From Prevotellaceae bacterium UBA1787 (lineage in GTDB: Bacteria; Bacteroidota; Bacteroidia; Bacteroidales; Bacteroidaceae), in the NCBI GenBank assembly GCA_002315195.1, contig DCGD01000091.1:1-11140 (forward strand): 11,140 bases of DNA, read 5' to 3'. Within the stretch, counting starts at the first letter, position 1. Every line of letters begins with the position of its first letter. The notes under the pieces are model-generated. The model saw only the letters and a program-made list of their open reading frames with translations. It was not told where the DNA came from and ran no database searches. This document shows positions 1-6,765 of this stretch, one piece after another. A program made the translations under genes and the position numbers.

Positions 1-2084
1 GTGTATCGTCCGCTTCTGTCGTGGTCGTCCCATGTCTGCGTAGCCATTTGGATGGGTACCAGGAGGCAAGCGGCCGACACAATGGCGGCCTTTGCGCTCT
101 CACCCAATTTCAGGTTTTTCAGCCATTCAATGATGGCAGCGACGCCGAGGCCAATCCAAATGGCGAAAGCATAGAAAGAACCGGCATAGGCATAGTCGCG
201 TTCACGAGGTTGGTTCGGGGTTTGGTTCAGGTACAAGACAATGGCGATACCCGTCATGAAGAAAAGGAAGAAAACAATCCAGAATTGTCGGATGCCTTTC
301 TTTCCACGATAAGCCTGCCAGAAAAGACCCAGCAAACCAAGTATCAGCGGAAGCATGTAGAACTTGTTGCAGCCCTTGTTGTTTTTCAGAAGGTCAGGCA
401 ACTTGCTTTGGTCGCCCAACCGCAGATTGTCCAAGAAAGGAATACCTGAAATCCAGTTTCCGTGTTCACATTCCCCAAGCCCTTGGATGTCATTTTGGCG
501 GCCTGCGAAATTCCACATGAAATAGCGCCAATACATGAAATTAAGTTGGTAGGATAAGAAAAAGCGGAGGTTGTCCAATTGTGTCGGCATCTTGATATAT
601 TGGACTTTGCCATCACCGCGGTCCCATTCCACCTGTTTTCCTTCCACGCCACCAAGCCAGCCTTCGTATTCCTGCGCATGATGTTCGTCCCAAATGCGCG
701 GGAACAGCATGTTCTGTGCATATTCATAATCCCCCTTGTTGCCAATCTGCTCATACTTGTCGGGTTCATCGGCGGAATGTTTCTCAACGCGTTGGAATAT
801 GGGGGCGCCCTTTGAACGGACGGGTACCAGATAGTCACCCTCTCGGACGGTTTTCACTTGCGAAGTATATGCGGGTCCATAGAGCAAGGGAGTAGAACCA
901 TATTGGTCGCGGTTGAGATATTCTCCCAGCGTAAACACGTCCTCAGGTGAGTTTTGGTCCATGGGAGGATTGGCGGTGGAGCGTATGACGATGACAGCGT
1001 AAGTGCTGTAGCCAATCATCAGCATCAGGAAGCACAAAAGCGTAGTATTGAGTATTCTGGGAAGTTCCGCAGTCTTTTGAATTTTCGTATTCTTCATCAA
1101 CAGAAAAGCCAAAACGCCCAACACGATGATTCCCAATAGAACACATCCTACTCCGAAACCATAGAAAGGAATGCCGAGCATTGCCACCGACAGAAGGAAC
1201 GATATGTTCATTCTCTTGCGGTTCGTCGATACGTAACTTTCATATATCGCCCAGATTATGGTAATGAACAAAAGGACAACATAGATGATTTCTCCGGTAT
1301 TGAACGACATTCCCAGTGTATTGACGAAGAGCAGTTCGAACCATCCCGCAATCTTGACGATGCCGGGGACTATGCCATACAGGATGGCGGCCAGCACCAC
1401 GAAAGACAAGATCAGTACAAGCAGCGAACCTTTGAGGTTGCTCTTGTCGCCGGACTTGCGGTAATAGTAAACCAACAGAATGGCAGGGATGCAAAGCAGG
1501 TTGAGCAGGTGCACGCCAATGGAAAGCCCCATCAAGTAAGCGATAAGTACCAAATACCTGTCACTGTGCGGCTTGTCGGCGTTGTCCTCCCATTTCAGTA
1601 TCAGCCAGAATACCACCGCCGTAAACAAGGAAGAGAAAGCATAGACTTCCCCCTCAACCGCGCTGAACCAGAACGTGTCGCTGAAAGTGTAGGCCAAAGC
1701 ACCCACGACGCCTGCGCCCATGATGGTAATCAGTTGCGCGGAAGTCTCGACTATGCCCTTGTGGCAGATGAGTTTGCGTGTAAGATGGGTAATTGACCAA
1801 AAAAGGAACAAGATGCAGGCGGCGCTCATCAGGGCCGACATCATGTTTACCATCATGGCAACCTTTGACGTATCACTCACAAATTGTGTGAAGATATTTC
1901 CCATCAGCATGAAGAAAGGCGCCCCGGGTGGATGACCGACTTCCATCTTGAATGCAGTTGTAATGAACTCGGGACAATCCCAAAAACTCGCGGTAGGCTC
2001 AATGGTTGAACAATAGGTAAACGCCGCTATGGCAAATACCACCCAACCCAGCACATTGTTGATACGATTGTATTGATTTATCAT
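1..2084 (-). CDS. GT117/DUF2723 family polytopic membrane protein (C-terminus beyond window)
   Basis: An open frame runs from the ATG at 2084-2082 to the left edge without a stop: about 694 residues, 3' end missing. The protein begins MINQYNRINN and has a first membrane segment at about residues 11-27. Family-typical motifs follow: EPTASFWDCPEF (29-40), GHPPGAPFF (50-58), VEGEVYAF (143-150), a SYQLNFMYWRYFMWNFAGRQND block near 507-531, QTPNQPRERDYAYAG near 618-632, and a WDDHDRS motif near the break. About ten hydrophobic segments fill residues 1-360, a soluble stretch covers about 367-505, and more membrane segments follow. This is the Bacteroidota family labelled DUF2723 or glycosyltransferase family 117, related to PMT-type GT-C enzymes; members are often over 1000 residues. 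The acidic residues of the first loop (E29, D36, E39) are candidates for the catalytic acids of GT-C enzymes, which is inference. Substrate and acceptor are unknown. A promoter motif lies 40 bases upstream, so it is probably transcribed from its own promoter. Confidence 0.9.
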   Translation of the reverse strand, partial: MINQYNRINNVLGWVVFAIAAFTYCSTIEPTASFWDCPEFITTAFKMEVGHPPGAPFFMLMGNIFTQFVSDTSKVAMMVNMMSALMSAACILFLFWSITHLTRKLICHKGIVETSAQLITIMGAGVVGALAYTFSDTFWFSAVEGEVYAFSSLFTAVVFWLILKWEDNADKPHSDRYLVLIAYLMGLSIGVHLLNLLCIPAILLVYYYRKSGDKSNLKGSLLVLILSFVVLAAILYGIVPGIVKIAGWFELLFVNTLGMSFNTGEIIYVVLLFITIIWAIYESYVSTNRKRMNISFLLSVAMLGIPFYGFGVGCVLLGIIVLGVLAFLLMKNTKIQKTAELPRILNTTLLCFLMLMIGYSTYAVIVIRSTANPPMDQNSPEDVFTLGEYLNRDQYGSTPLLYGPAYTSQVKTVREGDYLVPVRSKGAPIFQRVEKHSADEPDKYEQIGNKGDYEYAQNMLFPRIWDEHHAQEYEGWLGGVEGKQVEWDRGDGKVQYIKMPTQLDNLRFFLSYQLNFMYWRYFMWNFAGRQNDIQGLGECEHGNWISGIPFLDNLRLGDQSKLPDLLKNNKGCNKFYMLPLILGLLGLFWQAYRGKKGIRQFWIVFFLFFMTGIAIVLYLNQTPNQPRERDYAYAGSFYAFAIWIGLGVAAIIEWLKNLKLGESAKAAIVSAACLLVPIQMATQTWDDHDRSGRY

Positions 2085-2406
2085 GTTTAATGAAACTTAT
2101 GCTTTTACATTTGTAATTAGGGAGCAAAGTTACGCCAAAACCATGAGTACACGAAATTTCATGCGATAATTCTTAAAAAACAGGTTTTGGTTTTGAATGA
2201 TTTCCAAATTATTGCAGCACCTCATCTCGCAAAGTCATGGTCGGCTAATGGCACTTTGCAGGTTTCAGAAACTTTTCCACATGTGTTCCTTTTCAAAATT
2301 CAAAATAGCGTTCCCAAGATTGTATCTTGTGGACCGGTTTCTATTTTCATGTTTTCGTGGGTCATGATTCAGGCTGTCGGACAAAATGCTTTTACATGCA
2401 AGTCTG
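2085..2406. other. Intergenic region upstream of GT117 gene
   Basis: These 322 bases separate two minus-strand genes. The 60 bases nearest 2084 carry the GT117 promoter motif. The rest has short open frames but none with a recognisable protein or start signal. A 7-base inverted repeat, GCAAAGT (2229-2235) and ACTTTGC (2253-2259), has a 17-base spacer and no T-run, so it is not a convincing terminator for the upstream gene. I see no RNA gene here. Confidence 0.6.
2125..2132 (-). promoter_or_regulatory. Bacteroidota -7 promoter motif for GT117 gene
   Basis: Read on the minus strand this is TAACTTTG, a perfect match to the Bacteroidota -7 consensus TAnnTTTG. It lies 40 bases before the GT117 start codon, giving a leader of roughly 33 bases. 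A clear -33 TTG-type box at the expected spacing is not evident. The wider block at 2124-2140 is nearly identical to that in front of the GyrI-like gene (2980-2996). Confidence 0.6.
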
Positions 2407-2955
2407 TCATGCATCTATCGGCAACATGACACCGCACTGATAATCCGGTGAATTTATGTCGGTGCCCTGGTACCATTCCATGCAGGAGGAATTTTTCGCC
2501 CATTTGTACTCGGGATGCAGGGGAAGCCACTCCTTGTGGAATTTGGCGAACTGTTCCTGAAAGGCTTTCATGCCGCCTTCAAAAAACACTTTCAGCCACC
2601 GTCCGCTGTGAATTGGGAACAGCCTCATGCACTCGGGGACGTCGCCTCCCTTGTATAGACCCCCTATCACGTATGTAAAAGTGTACCTGTTGCATTTCGT
2701 GAAGTTTTCCGTTACACAAGTGGCGCAATTGTGGTTGGGCAAGTTGCATACGCAAAGCCCAAACTCGCCTACGTTGTTCTCCAAGGCCGCTTTCTGAAAA
2801 TCATCGGGAACCTTGCCTTCAATGAATACGGGCTTCACTATTTTTTCAACATATTCACCCCAAAACCGGGCACAAGCCTCAGGCTGACTGAAAGGGATGT
2901 CCTTATACATGCCGATAATCCGTGCATCTTTCAAAGTAATTGTCTCGTGTCTCAT
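2407..2955 (-). CDS. Stand-alone GyrI-like / AraC-type effector-binding domain protein
   Basis: This gene encodes 182 residues. Its second half matches the small-molecule-binding domain shared by GyrI, the C-terminus of Rob and the BmrR effector domain: YVIGGLYKGGDVPE (95-108), the FPIHSGRWLKVFFEGG stretch (113-128), FHKEWLPLHPEY (139-150), the MEWYQGTD segment with glutamate E160, and the closing SPDYQCGVMLPI (169-180). E160 is at the position of the acidic residue that contacts cationic ligands in BmrR-type domains; this rests on motif position only. No helix-turn-helix or other DNA-binding region is present, so it is a single-domain protein, probably cytoplasmic since it lacks a signal peptide. 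Residues 68-88 hold a cysteine cluster (C68, C70, C77, C80, C88), unusual for this fold and suggestive of metal or redox chemistry. The start is backed by AAAGGTGAG on the minus strand, complementary to 2959-2967, and a -7 motif 25 bases upstream. It is divergent from the GH20 gene. Ligand unknown. Confidence 0.78.
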   Translation of the reverse strand: MRHETITLKDARIIGMYKDIPFSQPEACARFWGEYVEKIVKPVFIEGKVPDDFQKAALENNVGEFGLCVCNLPNHNCATCVTENFTKCNRYTFTYVIGGLYKGGDVPECMRLFPIHSGRWLKVFFEGGMKAFQEQFAKFHKEWLPLHPEYKWAKNSSCMEWYQGTDINSPDYQCGVMLPIDA

Positions 2956-2980
2956 GTTCTCACCTTTAACATTTACAATG

Positions 2981-2988
2981 CAAAGTTA
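2981..2988 (-). promoter_or_regulatory. Bacteroidota -7 promoter motif for GyrI-like gene
   Basis: The minus-strand reading is TAACTTTG, matching TAnnTTTG, 25 bases before the start codon. This would give a short leader of about 18 bases, still covering the AAAGGTGAG Shine-Dalgarno-like run. No good -33 element is visible. It lies about 60 bases on the GyrI side of the near-palindrome at 3051-3081. Confidence 0.6.
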
Positions 2989-3050
2989 CGACAAAAGAAA
3001 TAGATATGGGCTGATTATGCCATTATGGTTGTAAATTTCTTGTAGCAATA

Positions 3051-3081
3051 CTTAAAATTTGAAATATGTTCATATTTTAAG
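3051..3081. repeat. 31-base near-perfect inverted repeat in divergent intergenic region
   Basis: The left arm CTTAAAATTTGAA (3051-3063) and right arm TTCATATTTTAAG (3069-3081) are complementary at 12 of 13 positions around a 5-base centre ATATG. It sits between the divergent GyrI-like and GH20 genes. No T-run follows on either strand, so a terminator is unlikely. The shape suits a dimeric regulator's operator, though AT-rich sequence forms such repeats more readily than mixed sequence. Which protein would bind it is unknown. Confidence 0.55.
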
Positions 3082-3112
3082 GTGAAATCATGCAAGTGTC
3101 AAAAAAAAATGC

Positions 3113-3120
3113 GAATTTTG
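3113..3120 (+). promoter_or_regulatory. Possible degenerate -7 motif for GH20 gene
   Basis: GAATTTTG differs from TAnnTTTG at one fixed base and lies 98 bases before the GH20 start codon. There is no obvious -33 partner. It is the best plus-strand candidate between the palindrome and the gene, but in AT-rich sequence one-mismatch hits occur by chance. Confidence 0.22.
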
Positions 3121-3218
3121 CAAGACAATACAGATAATCTGTTTTCAACGTGTTGAGGTTAAAAATTTAATATCATTCATCAGCAATTGTGAACAAACAA
3201 AATTTTAATATCAAATAA

Positions 3219-4838
3219 ATGAAGAAATTGACATTGTCTCTGTTCGCGGCACTGATTGGCGTGTGTGCTATGGCAGAAGTGAATTATCAGGTGGTACCGC
3301 TACCACAAAACATCCAGTTGGACCCTCAGGGTCGCAAAGTTACCTTGACCAAGGGTCAGTCCGTGTTCTATCCTTCGGAAAACGCCAAGATGAAGCGCAA
3401 CGCTGAGTTCATGCAGGCGTATTTGGGATTGAAGCCGGAGGCGGCCGTTGTGACAAAATCCAAGAAAAAGGGTGGCAATCAGGTCAAGATTGAATTGACC
3501 CTCGGCTTGAAGAATGAAAATCCCGATGCATACCAAATAACCGTTGGCAAGACAGGCATCAACATCCAGGGTGCCAGCGAGAGTGGCGTATTCTATGGAA
3601 TCCAGACTTTGCGCAAGAGCATCATGAACGAATATTCCAGTACTGTCGATTTGCCGTGGGCAACCGTAAGCGGAGAACCGCGCTTTGGCTATCGTGGTTG
3701 CATGCTTGACTGCGCCCGCCACTTTTTCCCCGTATCGTTCATCAAGACCTACATTGACATTCTTGCGTTGCATGGTGTCAACAAGTTCCACTGGCACCTC
3801 ACCGATGACCAGGGTTGGCGCTTTGAGGTGAAAAGCATGCCCGAACTGGCAAAGAAAGGTAGTTATCGTCCTTATACAATCATTGGTCACAATGTCGGCT
3901 TGAACGACCCAAAGAATGTCATCTACGATGATACCCCCGAGGAAGGTTACTATACGCAAAGTGAACTGAAGGAAATCGTGGCATACGCAGCCGAACGCTA
4001 TATTACGATTATTCCTGAAATTGACCTTCCCGGCCACATGGTAGCCGCTCTGAGCGTATTTCCGGAGTTGGGTTGCACGGGCGGTCCGTATTTTGTCCGT
4101 CCATACTGGGGCGTGGATCCCGACGTGCTTTGCGCGGGAAATCCCAAGACCCTGGAATTCATCAAGACTGTTTTGGGAGAACTGTGCGAGGTGTTCCCAA
4201 GCAAGTATATCCACATTGGCGGAGACGAAAGTCCGCGCGTACGTTGGGAGTCTTGTCCAAAGTGTCAGGCTAAGAAGAAAGAACTGAAGCTTGACAACGA
4301 GGCGCAGTTGCAGACATACATTCTAAAGGAAGTGGAGAAATTCCTTGCAGGCAAGGGACGCGAGTTGATAGGTTGGGATGAGATACTTGAAGGCGGATTG
4401 AGCGAAGGCGCCACCGTAATGAGCTGGCGCGGCTACAAGGGCGGTATCGAAGCCGCACGTCAGCATCACCGCGTCATCATGACCCCGACTGACAACTGCT
4501 ACATAGACTACTACCAATTGAAGAACCAGCATCAGCAGCCGTTGGCCATCGGTGGCTACCTCCCCGTAAGCAAGGTTTACGACATGGAACCCGTACCTGA
4601 ATCCCTGACGGCGGATGAAGGAAAATGCATCATCGGCGCCCAGTGCAACCTTTGGACCGAATATGTGTTAAGTCCTGATCATGCCATGTACATGTTGCTT
4701 CCACGCCTTGCTGCCATGAGTGAAGTGCAGTGGCGCCAGGCTGGTACCAAGAATTTCAATTCATTCAAGAACCGTTTGGTCAATCTTGAGAAATCCTATG
4801 GCAAACTTGGCTACAAGTATTGCGGCATGTTTGAATAA
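3219..4838 (+). CDS. Exported GH20 beta-N-acetylhexosaminidase
   Basis: This is a 539-residue glycoside hydrolase that should remove terminal beta-linked GlcNAc or GalNAc from glycans by substrate-assisted (N-acetyl participating) catalysis. A signal peptide (MKKLTLSLFAALIGVCAMA) ends near residue 19; there is no lipobox cysteine just after it, so a soluble periplasmic or secreted enzyme is expected. Residues 23-150 form the GH20b accessory domain (VVPLPQNIQL onward). The catalytic barrel starts at FGYRGCMLDCARHFF (156-170), with KFHWHLTDDQGWRFE (189-203), IPEIDLPGH (265-273), the catalytic pair D336-E337 in YIHIGGDES (330-338), and substrate-pocket tryptophans in IGWDE (384-388), MSWRG (401-405) and NLWTEYV (477-483). 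All key residues are present and the length is normal. The gene is monocistronic by layout: divergent neighbour upstream, strong terminator downstream. The natural substrate (host glycan, dietary glycan or own cell wall) cannot be told from sequence. Confidence 0.95.
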   Translation: MKKLTLSLFAALIGVCAMAEVNYQVVPLPQNIQLDPQGRKVTLTKGQSVFYPSENAKMKRNAEFMQAYLGLKPEAAVVTKSKKKGGNQVKIELTLGLKNENPDAYQITVGKTGINIQGASESGVFYGIQTLRKSIMNEYSSTVDLPWATVSGEPRFGYRGCMLDCARHFFPVSFIKTYIDILALHGVNKFHWHLTDDQGWRFEVKSMPELAKKGSYRPYTIIGHNVGLNDPKNVIYDDTPEEGYYTQSELKEIVAYAAERYITIIPEIDLPGHMVAALSVFPELGCTGGPYFVRPYWGVDPDVLCAGNPKTLEFIKTVLGELCEVFPSKYIHIGGDESPRVRWESCPKCQAKKKELKLDNEAQLQTYILKEVEKFLAGKGRELIGWDEILEGGLSEGATVMSWRGYKGGIEAARQHHRVIMTPTDNCYIDYYQLKNQHQQPLAIGGYLPVSKVYDMEPVPESLTADEGKCIIGAQCNLWTEYVLSPDHAMYMLLPRLAAMSEVQWRQAGTKNFNSFKNRLVNLEKSYGKLGYKYCGMFE

Positions 4839-4863
4839 ACTTTCTTGAAAAACCACAAGGTGT

Positions 4864-4900
4864 AAGCCGTTGCAGTGACCTGCAACGGCTTTGCTTTTGT
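4864..4900 (+). terminator. Rho-independent terminator after GH20 gene
   Basis: A perfect 12-base stem, AAGCCGTTGCAG (4864-4875) with CTGCAACGGCTT (4880-4891), closes a 4-base loop TGAC and is followed by the T-rich TGCTTTTGT. It begins 26 bases after the GH20 stop codon, separating that gene from the next unit. Confidence 0.88.
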
Positions 4901-4981
4901 TTGCGGTAGGTTTAGGGATAGCATAATCATGTTCAACAGAAAAAAAAAGGGGTTATCGTGGTGTTTTATGCAAATTTTCCG

Positions 4982-4989
4982 TAAGTTTG
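4982..4989 (+). promoter_or_regulatory. Bacteroidota -7 promoter motif for DUF4488-like gene
   Basis: TAAGTTTG matches TAnnTTTG exactly and lies 23 bases before the ATG at 5013, beyond the GH20 terminator. It may drive the DUF4488-like gene and, because only 24 bases then separate it from wzz, perhaps the whole polysaccharide run. No clear -33 box is seen. Confidence 0.5.
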
Positions 4990-5012
4990 CAGTCATATAA
5001 AATTAATCCATT

Positions 5013-5669
5013 ATGAAAAGAATAATTTTAGTTTTTGCGACAATGCTTGGTGCATTGTTTGCTATGCCCGTGCAGGCGCAGGATATTCCCCAGGGACCCG
5101 AAGGCAATGGTCATCCCAAACCATCTTTGGAAGGCATTTGGCAGTTGTGCACATTTCAGAAGGATGACAAAGGCGAGGTATCTCTTCATCTTTCTCCCAT
5201 ATTGAAAACAATCAATTCAGATGGCAGTTATGCCACCGTAATCACAAAAACCACCAGCGGCGGTTCGATGATTGCAGAGTCGGGGAATGCGTCAAAATTG
5301 AATGACAGTGTCATTGTTCAAGTTCCCCGCGCCTCACGCCGCATGGAAAACCAACAAAAGCCCGACACCATTACTTTCCAACTCAAAGGTCCGCAATGGC
5401 TGGTGATAGAAAGCAAAAACCCGGAGGGGAACACATTCCATGAGATATGGATGCGTCTGCGTCCCAATCCCTCTGCAAAAAGCATATTGGACGCATTGAA
5501 AAAAGGAGAGGAACCAACCGAAATGCCCAACATGGAACCAGGTAACAAAGAAAGCAAGAGAGGAAAGATGCGTCAGAGAATGCCCTTTGGCAACAATTCC
5601 GGTGGCATGGAAATGAACATGGGTGGCAATGACGACAACGGCAGCGGAAACTGGAAGAATGAAGATTAA
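5013..5669 (+). CDS. Small exported DUF4488-like protein with Met/Asn/Gly-rich tail
   Basis: The gene encodes 218 residues. A signal peptide (residues 1-22, ending VQA before QD) predicts export to the periplasm. The core, residues 38-151, opens with LEGIWQLCTF (39-48) and closes with HEIWMRLRP (143-151). This pattern, a G-x-W start and W-x-R end of a compact beta-rich domain, resembles the lipocalin-like DUF4488 family of Bacteroidales; the assignment is by pattern and is tentative. From about residue 165 the chain becomes low-complexity: rich in Met, Asn, Gly, Glu and Lys, with seven Met in residues 171-203 and an M-x-M-x-M run at 199-203, ending acidic. No catalytic motif is recognised and the function is unknown. 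It has its own -7 motif upstream and ends 24 bases before wzz with no terminator between, so it may be the first gene of the polysaccharide transcript. Confidence 0.7.
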   Translation: MKRIILVFATMLGALFAMPVQAQDIPQGPEGNGHPKPSLEGIWQLCTFQKDDKGEVSLHLSPILKTINSDGSYATVITKTTSGGSMIAESGNASKLNDSVIVQVPRASRRMENQQKPDTITFQLKGPQWLVIESKNPEGNTFHEIWMRLRPNPSAKSILDALKKGEEPTEMPNMEPGNKESKRGKMRQRMPFGNNSGGMEMNMGGNDDNGSGNWKNED

Positions 5670-5693
5670 AAGACAGGTTCGACGGGTTTTATA

Positions 5694-6743
5694 ATGAGTG
5701 AGAATAACGTAGGTATCAGGTTGCGTGAAATAGACGTAAGCAACCTGCTGCGCAAGATGCGCAAAAAATGGAAGTTGTTTGCGGTTGTGCTATGTATCGT
5801 AATGATAGTGAGTGCGTCCTTGATTTTCTGTGTGCCGCGATATTATACGTGTTCCGTCAAGCTGGCTCCCGAAACGGCCAGTTCCGGCATAGGGTCCTTG
5901 GGGTCTTTGGCCGCTTCGTTCGGTGTGAACATCGGCAGTGGAGAGTCGCCCGATGCGATACTTCCGGAGTTTTATCCCGACGTGATGCGCAGCGTTGATT
6001 TCGAAACCTCCATGTTCCCGGTCAAAGTGACTTCAAAAGACGGAGAAATCAACACCACTTATTATGATTATCTGCTGAACTACCAAAAGGCGGCCTGGTG
6101 GATGAAAGGGTTGGGTTGGGTACTCAAACTCATCAAACCAAAGCCGCAGTCCACGCATTCAAAAGGAAAGAAACAGGGCATCGACCCGTTTGAACTCACG
6201 TTGATGGAAAGTGAAATCGCCAAGACCGTTGGAGGAAACATAAGGTGCGCCGTTGACAAGAAGACTCAGGTCATAACACTCACCGTACAGGATCAGGACC
6301 CGCTGATTAGCGCCTTGATAGCAGATTCCGCAAAAAACAGGCTCCAGCAATTCATGATTCAATACCGTACCGGCAAAGCCCGCGGAGACTTGCAACATGC
6401 GGAGAAACTGATGGAAGAGGCCAAGGCGGCATATAAGGACGCCCAGAAGCGGTACGCTTTATTTGCGGACGCAAACGATGGCATATATCTGCCGTCCTAC
6501 AAGGTGAAGATGGAAGAATTGGAAAACGAAATGCAGTTACAGTACAACAGTTATCAGGCCATGGTGCAGCAAGTACAGATGGCCCAGGCAAAAGTCCAGG
6601 AGCGTATTCCCGCTTTCACCACACTGCAGTCCGCCACGGTTCCCATCAAGCCGGCTGGTCCCAAGCGGGTGGTCTTCATAGCCTTTTGTATGTTTGTAGC
6701 GTTTATTGTCACCACCATCCATGTTTATCGGAAGGCTGCTTGA
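5694..6743 (+). CDS. wzz: Wzz-type chain-length determinant protein
   Basis: This 349-residue inner-membrane protein has the classic polysaccharide co-polymerase layout: a basic cytoplasmic N-terminus, membrane segment 1 at about residues 28-47, a large periplasmic region, and membrane segment 2 at about 325-345, preceded by the proline-containing ATVPIKPAGPKR (314-325). Residues about 230-305 are strongly helical and charged, fitting the coiled-coil stalk of the family. The early periplasmic part includes YYTCSVKLAPE (50-60) and LPEFYPDVMRS (90-100), the region usual in Bacteroidota Wzz proteins. There is no tyrosine kinase domain or tyrosine-rich tail, so it is not a Wzc fusion. Wzz proteins set the chain length made by Wzy, and the gene is followed 22 bases later by wzx and then wzy, which supports the call. 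No strong Shine-Dalgarno precedes the ATG. Confidence 0.88.
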   Translation: MSENNVGIRLREIDVSNLLRKMRKKWKLFAVVLCIVMIVSASLIFCVPRYYTCSVKLAPETASSGIGSLGSLAASFGVNIGSGESPDAILPEFYPDVMRSVDFETSMFPVKVTSKDGEINTTYYDYLLNYQKAAWWMKGLGWVLKLIKPKPQSTHSKGKKQGIDPFELTLMESEIAKTVGGNIRCAVDKKTQVITLTVQDQDPLISALIADSAKNRLQQFMIQYRTGKARGDLQHAEKLMEEAKAAYKDAQKRYALFADANDGIYLPSYKVKMEELENEMQLQYNSYQAMVQQVQMAQAKVQERIPAFTTLQSATVPIKPAGPKRVVFIAFCMFVAFIVTTIHVYRKAA

Positions 6744-6765
6744 GGGGGATAAACGCACCATCTTG

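Noticed and set aside
2229..2259. 7-base inverted repeat considered as terminator of the GyrI-like gene
   Set aside because: It is about 150 bases past the stop, has a 17-base loop and no T-run on the minus strand.
2187..2429. 80-codon open frame on the plus strand
   Set aside because: No recognisable domain, no ribosome binding site, and it runs into the 3' end of the GyrI-like gene on the opposite strand; AT-rich intergenic composition.
3300..4214. 304-codon frame on the minus strand inside the GH20 gene
   Set aside because: It is antisense to a gene with complete GH20 catalytic motifs and shows no domain of its own; a codon-bias shadow.
6706..6765. Upstream in-frame start for wzx overlapping wzz
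   Set aside because: It would add 20 residues unlike the family N-terminus; the ATG at 6766 gives the typical MKKNIIGSF start.
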